64,000 nt of DNA from Methylosinus trichosporium OB3b (GTDB lineage: Bacteria; Pseudomonadota; Alphaproteobacteria; Rhizobiales; Beijerinckiaceae): NCBI RefSeq assembly GCF_002752655.1, contig NZ_CP023737.1, positions 2,442,001-2,506,000 on the forward strand, written 5' to 3'. A program made the position numbers and the translations under genes. The number at the start of each line of letters is the position of its first letter. Within the stretch, counting starts at the first letter, position 1. Of the stretch, positions 44,621 through 53,530 are shown piece after piece. The notes below the pieces were generated by a model. The model worked only from the letters and a program-made list of their open reading frames with translations, searched no databases and was not told the DNA's origin.

Positions 44621-47086
44621 CTAAGCCGCCTGCAACAATACCTCAGTCTCACGATCAAGAAGCCAATCACGATCGTAGTGCGCCGACATAGGGCTGAGTC
44701 TGAACTGGGCGGCTATTTCGTCTCGCAATTCCACCAAAGGAGGCAGTTCATTATCATTCACAGATTCAAGCTGGATAAGTGCAAGCTCGACCCTTCCAAT
44801 GGCCGCGTAGGAGTGTGATAGCAGTAAGCGTGAGATAACGTTATCTGATTGCCCAATAAGGGAGATTGCCTCATCAAAGCTCTGCATGCGAACTTTTGTG
44901 GCCGCCATGGCATTCATGAAATACTGTCTATTTCTATAGAACGGGCTTTCGGACGCGCCCTTGGAAAAAATCTTGAGAGCTGCGTCAAATTCGCTCCTCT
45001 TCAAGTGCATCATGCCTCTGATGTGAAACGCGACCCATTCAGACAGTGTACTCGGTGCGCGAGTGGGCAGCAATGCCAGTGCTTGATTAAAATCTCCTCT
45101 TATAGCGAAGATGGCCGCTCTGGCGAAACGAGCGTACGCGTAGTCAGGCCTGATTGCTAATACCCGATCGTAAGCTTTTAGCGCTTCATCATAGGACCCT
45201 AGCGACTTAAGTATATTCGCCCTCCCGCTCAATGCAGCAAGGTCGTACTTAAAGACATAGACGATCCGGTCAAACTCTTGGAGTGCGTCTTCAAACCTGC
45301 CCGCAGAACGCAGCGTGTTCGCGAACCCAATCCTAATTCTTGCGTCGTATTGAAAACGCTTACCTGCATCTTCGTAGGTAATAAGCGCGAGCTCTAAGTC
45401 ACCTTTCTCTCGATATACGTCACCCAAACCGCAATAAGCAGTCGGTTCATAGGGAAATCGCCTTTTGGCTTCGATGTAAGCATCACGCGCTTCGTTTAGT
45501 TTTCCCATCGTGCGCAAGACATCCGCCCTACCACAAACAGGGACGGGTTCCTCATCAAACTCCAAAATCGCTTGATCGTAAGCCGCTAACGCTTCGTCAA
45601 GACGACCCAAATTTTTCAAAACGTCTGCCCGGCCTGAGCTAGCGACGACTTGGTTCTCGAAACTTTTCATCACCTCGTCGTAGGCTTCCAAAGCCTCAGC
45701 GTAGCGAGACATGTCCGTCAATACTGCTGCACGCCCGCAACGCAACACGCTTTGATCAGGAAACCTTGTTATAGCTTCCTCGTACGAGCTTAGGGCATCT
45801 TCTAAACGTCCCATTTTACGCAGAATTTCTGATTGTAATGCCCATGACCCTGGGATTTCAGGATCATCCGCATGCTCCTGAACGATTTTCTCACTTAGGT
45901 TTAGGGCCTCTTCCAAGTACCCGGTAGCGGCGAGGACCTTAGCGATGCCATTCTTTCCACGCCGAACGGAACCCCAGCTGATCGCAGCCTTGTATTCACG
46001 GTCGGCGTCATTGAATCGGTATTGGGAAAAATAGACATCGCCAGCCTGCCCATGGGCCCACGCGTCCTCGGGTGCAATTTGAATCGCGCGCTCCACCCAC
46101 TCTAGCTGTAGAATTGGATTTCCCAGACGTCTTGCTTCTTGAGCCAGAGAGCAAAGCGACTTTGCGGCAAATACGGGCTTCCCATTGCCCAGCTGCCATT
46201 TCACCAACTGTTCAGCAAAAGCACGGGCTCTTACGTGATTTCCCCGCTCTAATTGTTGGACGATAGCTGATTTTTGCGTATCAACACTGAGTATGACGCT
46301 ATGTACTGGACGGTACGAGTAAACGTCATCTTTAACGCGATCGTCGAGCGCCTCCTCGCGCTTATCGTGCGTTTTCTTTGCCTTTTTAAGCGTTTTTCTG
46401 TCGACGAATCGTTCAGTCCATCTGCGAATAATTTCACGACTATTTGCTTGATTTTTTAAATTAAAATAGCAATTTGCAATCGCAATGCTTGCCTTCTCAG
46501 GCTCTTTTATCGCAATAACCAAATCTCTGAAAGATCCAAGTAGTATTGCCGCACGCTCGGCGCGGCACCTATTAGCGTTGCCCTGGAATACGTCATCTGG
46601 TATTTCTTCCCATGCTTTTCGGACAGAAATAATCTGCTCGTGGAGCATTATTAGATTTTGGACTACATCAGGAATGCAGCCCTCCGACGAAAAAAATGCT
46701 TCAATCTCTTCGAGCTGGCCGTTATCAGGGAGCCCGATGGCGAAAACCGTATTCTCGATGCTTTCTTTGACGCTTGGGTCTCGCGATAGCTCTGTAAGGA
46801 AAGTAGCAGCGCGAACTCGGGCGTCACGATCCTCGCCCTGGTCGAGGGCTATCTGGAGCATCCTAAAGCTCCTATCGATGTTCCATTTCACCAACAAGCG
46901 CTCGAAAGCCTGCTGCTCAGTGGTACCTTTGAGGTACTCCACGTCGTAAGCGTCGCCAAACAGCCGAGGGAGTGAACCGCGAGAGATTGGGTGTCGCTCG
47001 GCCGGGCGCGCGGCATCCACGAAACTGACGTTCGATCCATCGACGAAGGCGACCCGAGCGGCGACGCCTGAAACCATAGCATCCAT
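44621..47086 (-). CDS. Large TPR-repeat protein, AT-rich island
   Basis: 821 residues. The N-terminal ~300 residues are unassigned helical sequence (ERLLVKWNIDRSFRMLQIAL; FRDLVIAIKEPEKASIAIAN). From about residue 330 to 760 there are ten or more tetratricopeptide repeats, for example AAYDQAILEFDEEPVPVCGR and IRPDYAYARFARAAIFAIRG. There is no signal peptide, so a cytosolic scaffold is expected. The ATG shares its A with the upstream stop (TGATG), so it is co-translated with the zinc-ribbon gene. GC content is visibly lower than its neighbours. The function is not recognised; role as a sensor or scaffold in an accessory system is possible. Confidence 0.85.
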   Translation of the reverse strand: MDAMVSGVAARVAFVDGSNVSFVDAARPAERHPISRGSLPRLFGDAYDVEYLKGTTEQQAFERLLVKWNIDRSFRMLQIALDQGEDRDARVRAATFLTELSRDPSVKESIENTVFAIGLPDNGQLEEIEAFFSSEGCIPDVVQNLIMLHEQIISVRKAWEEIPDDVFQGNANRCRAERAAILLGSFRDLVIAIKEPEKASIAIANCYFNLKNQANSREIIRRWTERFVDRKTLKKAKKTHDKREEALDDRVKDDVYSYRPVHSVILSVDTQKSAIVQQLERGNHVRARAFAEQLVKWQLGNGKPVFAAKSLCSLAQEARRLGNPILQLEWVERAIQIAPEDAWAHGQAGDVYFSQYRFNDADREYKAAISWGSVRRGKNGIAKVLAATGYLEEALNLSEKIVQEHADDPEIPGSWALQSEILRKMGRLEDALSSYEEAITRFPDQSVLRCGRAAVLTDMSRYAEALEAYDEVMKSFENQVVASSGRADVLKNLGRLDEALAAYDQAILEFDEEPVPVCGRADVLRTMGKLNEARDAYIEAKRRFPYEPTAYCGLGDVYREKGDLELALITYEDAGKRFQYDARIRIGFANTLRSAGRFEDALQEFDRIVYVFKYDLAALSGRANILKSLGSYDEALKAYDRVLAIRPDYAYARFARAAIFAIRGDFNQALALLPTRAPSTLSEWVAFHIRGMMHLKRSEFDAALKIFSKGASESPFYRNRQYFMNAMAATKVRMQSFDEAISLIGQSDNVISRLLLSHSYAAIGRVELALIQLESVNDNELPPLVELRDEIAAQFRLSPMSAHYDRDWLLDRETEVLLQAA

Positions 47087-47931
47087 CAACGTAGCTCCAG
47101 TGTCGCGCCAAGCTCTATAAGCTTCCTTCCCAGCCGCTTTAGAATTTCACGGTCTTCTCTAGTAGCAGCTTTTGGGCCAAGAACCTTTGCTACCGCATAT
47201 TTGTTCAATGCCCCGTAAATGTGGACTTCGATGAAATCACTGTTCCCTGTACCGCCGCCGTCCCTTGCCAGGATTGCCGGGAACTCAACGTCTGCTGTAT
47301 CGGGTGTAAGCTCCACATGAAGCTTTGCCTGGGCCAAAAGATTGCGCTCTGACCAGATTGCCCGATACCCTTGCGGGATCGGTTTAGTTAACAGCCAATT
47401 CAACCTTTCGGCAAGATCGTAGGGATTGCCCTCAAAAACCGAGGCTCGACGAGAAATGGTGGCCTCCTTCAACACCAGGGTGTAGGCACCGTATCCGGAC
47501 ATCCCCGCGCCATCCAAAGTCAGAGAGGCGAATACAATTTCCGCGTGAAAATTCGGGAACAGCGCGGCCTCGACCTGCGTGCGCGTGAGATCCCATTCAT
47601 TTTCTTCAGCAACCCTTGCGCCGGAAGCGAGTTGCTTATGGTAACTAGTGTACGTTCGACCGTCCTCAACCAGGTCCTGAACAATACCAAGCGGACGAGC
47701 GATCACAGCGTGAGAGCGGAGAACCGCCGCACCAAAGCGTGCTAGGATTTCTTCGCAACCTCTCGCTTTGGATGATACCGCCGCGTCTCGAACGCGCCGG
47801 GAAAGCGCGGCTTTTTCGGATTCGGACTCAGCGAGCCTGACATTCGGTGCGCCGTTATCCTCTCCACAAGCTTGGCAATCGCGCTTCTCCGCAGGCACGG
47901 GAGTATTGCAATTCCAACAATTGATGCGCAT
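47086..47931 (-). CDS. Zinc-ribbon protein of unknown function
   Basis: 281 residues. A treble zinc-ribbon head CWNC...CQAC (Cys5, 8, 19 and 22) is followed by a short helix and a C-terminal domain (about 90-275) with YGAYTLVLKEATISRRASVF, GYRAIWSERNLLAQAKLHVE and SDFIEVHIYGALNKYAVAKV. The latter mixes beta strands and conserved polar residues like an enzyme domain, but I cannot name the family. GGAG lies 6 nt before the ATG. It is the first gene of a two-gene unit with the TPR gene, in an AT-rich island between the parDE module and rnd. Confidence 0.75.
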   Translation of the reverse strand: MRINCWNCNTPVPAEKRDCQACGEDNGAPNVRLAESESEKAALSRRVRDAAVSSKARGCEEILARFGAAVLRSHAVIARPLGIVQDLVEDGRTYTSYHKQLASGARVAEENEWDLTRTQVEAALFPNFHAEIVFASLTLDGAGMSGYGAYTLVLKEATISRRASVFEGNPYDLAERLNWLLTKPIPQGYRAIWSERNLLAQAKLHVELTPDTADVEFPAILARDGGGTGNSDFIEVHIYGALNKYAVAKVLGPKAATREDREILKRLGRKLIELGATLELR

Positions 47932-48392
47932 CCAAGCTCCTATCGCCTTCCGAAAATATACAGCTTCTGCTGTTCGACGACTTCCGCCGCAGCCCGCTGG
48001 CGACAATCGCGCACCGCTATAGCCCGGCGAGTCACGCGCTCGGAGTTGAGCGGCGCTAGCAGCGGCGTTTGGTTCTCTTGTTAGGCCGATGAAATGGTTC
48101 CTTTGATAGGCTCTAACTGCACCCTGGGGAACCATAGAAGCCGCGTAGCGTCAACTCAACTTTGCAAGGGTAATTGAACAAGCCCGACGCGCTGACGCGC
48201 GCATATGGCTCGATGCTCATTTCCGTGGCCGGACCAGCGCTGGGCGACTTCGCGGAGGATTGAACAATGTCCGCTCCTGGCGCTTGGCGGTCGTTCAAAC
48301 CGACCCCCCCCTCACCCCGGCCCTTGCTTCCCCCAGCCGCCCTCGAATAGTTTGGCGCCCGTGAATCACACCCCAGCCGAGCAGCCGAATCG
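47932..48392. other. 461-nt gap without a recognised gene
   Basis: Between the divergent zinc-ribbon and rnd starts. The left half has the AT-richer composition of the island and should hold its promoter; the right half returns to high GC with a C-rich stretch just before rnd. I see no tRNA-like arms, no open frame with a ribosome site and no clear integrase site. The island boundary probably lies in here. Confidence 0.5.
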
Positions 48393-49007
48393 ATGACCAT
48401 CCGCTTGCACCAGGGCGATCTGCCGGACGGCGCCGATCTCGGGCCCGTCGTCGCCATCGACACCGAAACCCTCGGCCTCAACCCGCATCGCGACCGGCTG
48501 TGCCTCGTGCAGCTCTCCGGCGGCAATGGCGACGCCGATCTCGTGCGCATCGCCCCGGGGCAGACGCGCGCGCCCAATCTCGAGGCGCTGCTGGCGAACC
48601 CTAATGTGCTGAAGCTGTTCCATTTCGGCCGCTTCGACATCGCCGTCATGGCCAAGACCTTCGGGGTCATGGCCGAGCCGGTCTATTGCACCAAGATCGC
48701 CTCCAAGCTCATTCGCACCTACACCGACCGCCACGGGCTGAAGGACCTCGTGCGCGAATTGCTCGGCGTCGAGATCTCCAAGCAGCAGCAATCGTCGGAT
48801 TGGGGCGCCGATACGCTCTCCGACGCGCAGCTCTCCTACGCCGCCTCCGACGTGCTCTATCTCCATGCGCTGCGCGAGAAGCTCGACGTCATGCTGGCGC
48901 GCGAGCATCGCACCGACCTCGCCGCGGCCTGCTTCGCCTTCCTGCCGATGCGGGCGCGGCTCGATCTCGCCGGCTGGCCGGAGATCGACATCTTCTCGCA
49001 TGAATGA
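48393..49007 (+). CDS. Ribonuclease D-like 3'-5' exonuclease (single domain)
   Basis: A 204-residue DEDDy exonuclease. Exo I is VVAIDTETLGL, Exo II is FHFGRFDIAVMA and Exo III is SYAASDVLYLHAL. It lacks the HRDC domains of full RNase D. Such short forms are common in alphaproteobacteria next to lptC. The stop overlaps the lptC start by 8 nt (ATGAATGA). Confidence 0.9.
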   Translation: MTIRLHQGDLPDGADLGPVVAIDTETLGLNPHRDRLCLVQLSGGNGDADLVRIAPGQTRAPNLEALLANPNVLKLFHFGRFDIAVMAKTFGVMAEPVYCTKIASKLIRTYTDRHGLKDLVRELLGVEISKQQQSSDWGADTLSDAQLSYAASDVLYLHALREKLDVMLAREHRTDLAAACFAFLPMRARLDLAGWPEIDIFSHE

Positions 49008-49818
49008 CGCCTCGGAAACGCCACGAGGCGATCCCTCCATGGACGTTTCGATTCGCCCGAGGCCTTCCATGAGCGACGACGCTGTCTCCCCCTCCGGTCT
49101 CGACCGGCTCGACGGCCTCATCGCCGCGCGTCCGGACGCCATTCCGGAAGCGCGGCGCCATACGCAGCGCGTCGCGCGGCTGCGCCGCTTCCTCATCTGG
49201 GGCAGCGCCGGAATCGTCGTCGCGGCGCTCCTCGGCGCGCTCGTGCGCTCGCTCAGCTTCCTGCCGGTGAATCTGTCCTTTTCCCGCATCGTGACGCAGG
49301 GGACGCGCATCACCATAGAGAGTCCGAAGCTCGTCGCCTATCGCAAGGACGGGCGCCCCTATGAGCTCCGGGCGCGCACCGCCGTGCAGGATCTGGATCA
49401 TCCCGACATCTATGAATTGAACGAGCTCGAGGTGCGGATCACCAATGACTCCGACGGCGTGATCATCCTCACCTCGCAGAGGGGCGTCTATGACGGGGGC
49501 AAGGACGAGGCGGCGCTCAGCGGCGACGCTCATATCTATGACGGGACGCGCTTCGACATGAAGACCGCTGCGGCGACGATCGATTTCCGCGGCGGGCTCG
49601 TGACCTCGACCACGCCGACGACGCTGATGCTCGACGAGTCGGTGGTCACGGCGCAGGCTTGCGAATTTTCGCAGACCGAGAAGCGCGCCACCTTCACCGG
49701 CGCCGTCCATACGACCTTCCCGGGCGACGAGGATGCGCCGCCCGAGGCGACCGAAAGGCTGTTCCCCGTGAGAGACGCCCCCGAGACAGACGCGCCGATG
49801 AGAGACGCCGCCCCATGA
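49000..49818 (+). CDS. lptC: LPS export protein LptC
   Basis: About 272 residues. One membrane helix (FLIWGSAGIVVAALLGALV) follows a cytosolic head of roughly 65 residues, then a periplasmic beta-jellyroll domain with ITIESPKLVAYRKDGRPYEL, GVYDGGKDEAALSGDAHIYD and TAAATIDFRGGLV. LptC bridges the LptBFG transporter to LptA. Starts at 49039 and 49066 are possible; 49000 is chosen for coupling to rnd. Confidence 0.9.
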   Translation: MNDASETPRGDPSMDVSIRPRPSMSDDAVSPSGLDRLDGLIAARPDAIPEARRHTQRVARLRRFLIWGSAGIVVAALLGALVRSLSFLPVNLSFSRIVTQGTRITIESPKLVAYRKDGRPYELRARTAVQDLDHPDIYELNELEVRITNDSDGVIILTSQRGVYDGGKDEAALSGDAHIYDGTRFDMKTAAATIDFRGGLVTSTTPTTLMLDESVVTAQACEFSQTEKRATFTGAVHTTFPGDEDAPPEATERLFPVRDAPETDAPMRDAAP

Positions 49819-50396
49819 AAGCCGCTGCTATGCGAGACGCCCCTATGCGAGGCTTTGCTCGCCCGCTCGCTCTCGCGCTGGCGCTGCTCGCGGCCGGCGT
49901 TCCGGCGCTGGCCAAGGGCCGCTCCGGCGGCATTCTGCCGGGCGCGAGCGGCAAGGACCCGGTCGACATAGACGCCGGCAAGCTCGATTATTTCGACAAG
50001 GAGCAGCGGCTCGTCTATTCGGGCGGCGTGATCGTCGTCAACGGCCCCTCGACGCTGAAGGCTTCGCGACTGACCATATTGCTCGACAAGGCGAAGGAGG
50101 GCGAGCAGACGACCGGAAGCGACCGCGTCCGCCATATCGACGCCGAAGGCCCGGTCACGCTCGTGTCCAAGGATCAGATCGGCGTCGGCGACCACGCCTC
50201 CTACGACCGCGGCGAGGACAAGATCTATCTCACCGGCAATGTGACGCTGACCCAGGGCGACAATATCGCCAAGGGCGACAAGCTCGTCTATGAGGTCGGC
50301 TCCGGCCATGCGACGATGATGGGCGAGCGCGTGCGCAGCCTGTTCACGCCCGGCGAGGCCAAGGGCGACAAGGACGCGAAGTCCAAGCGCAATTGA
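49815..50396 (+). CDS. lptA: LPS transport periplasmic protein LptA
   Basis: 193 residues. A signal peptide (MRGFARPLALALALLAAGVP, cleavage near ALA) precedes the OstA-type jellyroll: DIDAGKLDYFDKEQRLVYSG, VSKDQIGVGDHASYDRGEDK and IYLTGNVTLTQGDNIAKGD. It carries LPS across the periplasm. The ATG overlaps the lptC stop by 4 nt. The ATPase gene lptB, usually next, is not here; a large hairpin repeat follows instead. Confidence 0.93.
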   Translation: MKAAAMRDAPMRGFARPLALALALLAAGVPALAKGRSGGILPGASGKDPVDIDAGKLDYFDKEQRLVYSGGVIVVNGPSTLKASRLTILLDKAKEGEQTTGSDRVRHIDAEGPVTLVSKDQIGVGDHASYDRGEDKIYLTGNVTLTQGDNIAKGDKLVYEVGSGHATMMGERVRSLFTPGEAKGDKDAKSKRN

Positions 50397-50407
50397 CGGG
50401 CGCCTCG

Positions 50408-50472
50408 AGAGCGAGCCTGAAGGCTCGCGGTCCGGGGACCGCGCCTGGACCGCGAGCCTTCAGGCTCGCTCT
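50408..50472. repeat. GAGCGAGCC-type palindromic repeat, inverted pair (copy 3)
   Basis: A 26-nt perfect inverted repeat (left arm 50408-50433, right arm 50447-50472) with a 13-nt loop; each arm itself contains the AGCGAGCCTGAAGGCTCGC hairpin. It lies between the convergent lptA and ybhB-like genes and is terminator-like on both strands. Confidence 0.85.
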
Positions 50473-50495
50473 TTCACCCCGTCAAATCGCTCATC

Positions 50496-50960
50496 TCACC
50501 GCTGATAGGTCCCGATCAGCAGCGCCTCGGCGAGCACCAGGGATTTCGCCGCCGCCTGCTCCACCTCCTCGCAGGTCGGATCGGCGCGCGGGACGCGCAA
50601 GGTGGGAACCGAGAGCGCCAGCAGGCGAAAATGATAATGATGCACGCCGTGGCGCGGCGGCGGGCAGGGACCGCCATAGCCGGAGCGGTCGAAATCATTG
50701 ATCGCCTGCTTATATCCCCGCCCCGGCCCGGCGCGGCCGGAGCCCTCCGGCAGGCCGGAGCTCGCCGGCGAAAGATCATAGACCGCCCAATGCCGCCATG
50801 TGCCGGCGGGCGCGTCGGGATCGTCGCACAGCAGGACGAAGCTCTTCGTCTGCGCCGGAGCGTCGCTCCATTCGAGCGCGGGCGAGACATTCTCGCCGTC
50901 GCAGGTGAATTTTTTCGGGATCTCCGCCCGCTCGGCGAAAGCCGGCGATCGTAGCCGCAT
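50496..50960 (-). CDS. YbhB/YbcL family (PEBP-like) protein
   Basis: A 154-residue phosphatidylethanolamine-binding-protein-like protein with [18 protein letters not shown] and [20 protein letters not shown], the anion-pocket motifs of the family. No signal peptide. GAGGAG precedes the ATG. It follows ald by 12 nt in the same direction. Physiological ligand unknown. Confidence 0.92.
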   Translation of the reverse strand: MRLRSPAFAERAEIPKKFTCDGENVSPALEWSDAPAQTKSFVLLCDDPDAPAGTWRHWAVYDLSPASSGLPEGSGRAGPGRGYKQAINDFDRSGYGGPCPPPRHGVHHYHFRLLALSVPTLRVPRADPTCEEVEQAAAKSLVLAEALLIGTYQR

Positions 50961-50972
50961 CGCGCGTCTCCT

Positions 50973-52091
50973 CTATTCGGCGCCGAGCGCCCGCTCCGCC
51001 GGAGCGAAGGGAAGCTCATGCGCCGCCGCCACCGCGGCGTTGACGATCTCGCCCTCGAAAATCTCGAGCCCGGCGCGAAGATGCGGGTCCTCGCGCAACG
51101 CGCCGAGACCGTGATCGGCGAGCGCCAGCACATGCGGCAGCGTCGCGCTGGCGAGCGCGAAGGTCGCGGTGCGCGGCACGGCGCCCGGCATGTTGGCGAC
51201 GCAATAATGCACGATCCCGTCGACCACATAAGTCGGATCGGAATGGGTGGTCGGATGCGAGGTCTCGCAGCAGCCGCCCTGATCGATCGCCACATCGACG
51301 ATGACCGCGCCGGGCTTCATGCCGGATAGCATCTCGCGCGTCACCAGCTTCGGCGCCGCCGCGCCCGGCAGCAGCGCCGCGCCGATGACGAGATCGGCGC
51401 GCTTCGTCAGCTCGGCGATCGCCGTCGGCGTCGAGAAGATCGTCTTCGCCGCATTGCCGAAGCGCGCCTGCAGCCGGCGCAACGGCTCGCCGGAGCGGTC
51501 GGCGACGGTGACGCTCGCGCCCATGCCGAGCGCGATCATCGCCGCCTGCGTCCCGACAACGCCGGCGCCGAGCACGAACACCTCGGCCGGCGGCACGCCC
51601 GGCGCGCCGGCGAGCAGCACGCCACGCCCGCCGAATAGCTTTTCCAGCGTGCGGGCCCCCGCCTGCGGCGCCAGCCGCCCGGCGATCTCCGACATGGGCG
51701 CGAGCAGCGGCAGGCCGCCGAAGGGCGAGGTCACCGTCTCATAGGCGATGCAGGCGGCGCGCGAGCGCATGAGATCGAGCGTCAGCGCGCGATCGGCGGC
51801 GAGATGCAGATAAGTGAAGAGGATTTGTCCGGGCCGCAGGCGCGCGCGCTCGCTCGGCTGCGGCTCCTTCACCTTCACGATGAGATCGGCCGTCGCGAAA
51901 ATCTCCGCCGGCCCCTCGACCATTATCGCGCCCGCCGCCTCATAATCGGCGTCCGAGAGCCCGGCGCCCGCGCCGGCGCCGCGCTCGACGAGCGCGACAT
52001 GGCCGCGCTGGCGCAGCTCGAAGACGGCGGCCGGCGTCAGCGCCACGCGAAACTCATTGTCCTTGATTTCCTTGGGCGCGCCGACGCGCAT
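50973..52091 (-). CDS. ald: Alanine dehydrogenase
   Basis: A 372-residue NAD-dependent enzyme interconverting alanine and pyruvate plus ammonia. [20 protein letters not shown] is the family N-terminus; the Rossmann loop is [20 protein letters not shown], and [20 protein letters not shown] and [20 protein letters not shown] hold the later substrate and nucleotide contacts. GGAGG lies 7 nt before the ATG. Confidence 0.96.
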   Translation of the reverse strand: MRVGAPKEIKDNEFRVALTPAAVFELRQRGHVALVERGAGAGAGLSDADYEAAGAIMVEGPAEIFATADLIVKVKEPQPSERARLRPGQILFTYLHLAADRALTLDLMRSRAACIAYETVTSPFGGLPLLAPMSEIAGRLAPQAGARTLEKLFGGRGVLLAGAPGVPPAEVFVLGAGVVGTQAAMIALGMGASVTVADRSGEPLRRLQARFGNAAKTIFSTPTAIAELTKRADLVIGAALLPGAAAPKLVTREMLSGMKPGAVIVDVAIDQGGCCETSHPTTHSDPTYVVDGIVHYCVANMPGAVPRTATFALASATLPHVLALADHGLGALREDPHLRAGLEIFEGEIVNAAVAAAHELPFAPAERALGAE

Positions 52092-52104
52092 CGTGAGCCT
52101 CCAT

Positions 52105-52752
52105 TCATCGCCGCGGCGTGAAGCGATCGAGAATGGCGATCACCTCCGCGTCGTCGATCTGGCGAAAATCCGCATAGAAGAAACCGATCGCGCCGAAATC
52201 GCGATATTGCTCGAGACAGAGGATCTCGTCGGCGTCCTCGCGCAAGGCGTCCAGCGCCTCGGTCGGTCCGACGGGCACGGCGAGCAGCAGCTTCTTCGGC
52301 CGCAGCGCCCGCACGGCGCGCAGAGCGGCGCGCGTGGTGGCGCCGGTGGCGACGCCGTCGTCGACGACGATCGCCAGCTTTCCGGCGACATCGGGGCGCT
52401 GCCGGCCGCCGAGATAGAGCGCGCGGCGGCGCTCGATCTCCGCCTGCTCGCGCGCGCGGATGGCGTCGAAGGCGCCCGGCGAAATATCGGCGAGCGCGAT
52501 CACATCCTCATTGCGCACGATGGTCGGCGCGCCGCCGTCGGCGACGGCGCCCATCGCGAGCTCGGGCTGAAAGGGAACCCCGATCTTGCGCACCAGCACC
52601 AGATCGAGCGGCGCATTCAGCCGCTCGGCGATCTTCGCGGCGACCGGCGCGCCGCCGCGCGGCAGCGCGAACACCACCGCCTCCTCGCCCCGATGGCTGG
52701 CGAGCGCATCGGCGAGGCGGAGACCGGCGTCGGTTCGGTCACGAAACGGCAT
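52105..52752 (-). CDS. Phosphoribosyltransferase family protein
   Basis: A 215-residue type I PRTase of the group often found with dienelactone-hydrolase-like proteins. The PRPP loop is LAIVVDDGVATGATTRAAL, the N-terminal flap VFALPRGGAPVAAKIAERLN. The substrate is unknown; this subfamily is frequently annotated as a predicted phosphoribosyltransferase. It is near a second PRPP-related group at 53.5-57 kb, on the other strand. Confidence 0.88.
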   Translation of the reverse strand: MPFRDRTDAGLRLADALASHRGEEAVVFALPRGGAPVAAKIAERLNAPLDLVLVRKIGVPFQPELAMGAVADGGAPTIVRNEDVIALADISPGAFDAIRAREQAEIERRRALYLGGRQRPDVAGKLAIVVDDGVATGATTRAALRAVRALRPKKLLLAVPVGPTEALDALREDADEILCLEQYRDFGAIGFFYADFRQIDDAEVIAILDRFTPRR

Positions 52753-52800
52753 GGCCGGCTCGATATAGGCGCCGCCCCCGCCTTTGCGAAGAGCCCCGGC

Positions 52801-53367
52801 TCATGACGGCGCCCGCTCTCCCTGCGGCTTCACCGCGCACGCCTGCGGGCCGTCGTCGGCCTCCTCCTCGCGATAGATGACGCGCGCGCCGAGATCGAGC
52901 CGATCGAAGCCGTCGCCTTCGACGCTATTGCGGTGAAAATACAGCTCGCGTCCGTCGGAGCCTTCGAGGAAGCCGTAGCCGTCCTCGCGCATCAGCCGCC
53001 GCACCACGCCGGCGGCGGGCTCGACGTGCTGCTTGACGCGTCCCTCCATGCGGCGAACCTGATCCTGCAACCGCCGCCGCGCGCGCTTGAACGCATCGTC
53101 GAGCGCGAAATCGAAATCCTGGAAGCGCTCGTCCTCGGGCGGCGTGCGCTCGACGACCGCCTCGCGTCCATCGGGCAGCGCGAGGCGGATGTTCACCTCA
53201 TAGAGTCCGCCGGTGCGATGGCGCCCGCCCGGCGCCTTGACCACGACGCGGCAAGCGGTGACGCGGCCGCAGCGCGTCTCCAGCTGATCGATATGACGCT
53301 CGATGCGCGCGCGCATCTGAGGCGTCGCCTCCAGTCCCTGAAAGTCGATTTCCGGCGTCGTCTGCAT
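52801..53367 (-). CDS. HPF/RaiA-like ribosome-associated protein fused to a cold-shock domain
   Basis: 188 residues. Residues 1-115 resemble hibernation-promoting factor (IDFQGLEATPQMRARIERHI; YEVNIRLALPDGREAVVERT); residues about 120-180 form a cold-shock domain with the RNP-1-like DGYGFLEGSDGRELYFHRNS and VEGDGFDRLDLGARV. Both halves bind ribosomes or RNA in their families. GGGAGGG stands 8 nt before the ATG. The long C-terminal dimer domain of long-form HPF is absent. Confidence 0.85.
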   Translation of the reverse strand: MQTTPEIDFQGLEATPQMRARIERHIDQLETRCGRVTACRVVVKAPGGRHRTGGLYEVNIRLALPDGREAVVERTPPEDERFQDFDFALDDAFKRARRRLQDQVRRMEGRVKQHVEPAAGVVRRLMREDGYGFLEGSDGRELYFHRNSVEGDGFDRLDLGARVIYREEEADDGPQACAVKPQGERAPS

Positions 53368-53530
53368 GGGCGGCCCTCCCTTCTCGCTCGCGTCGAATTG
53401 ATTCACCTTGGCGGCGCCGAAGCGCAAAAACCGGCGTCGTTTCGAGGACGGCGCAATAGATAGATAGGGCGGGCGAGGGGCGCCTCGCAGCGGCGCCGCG
53501 TCGCTGCGACCGCGAGCGAAAGGGTGCGCC

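Noticed and set aside
47932..48392. Possible tRNA or attachment site at the island edge
   Set aside because: No cloverleaf arms, no T-loop motif and no direct repeat with the other island edge could be found by eye.
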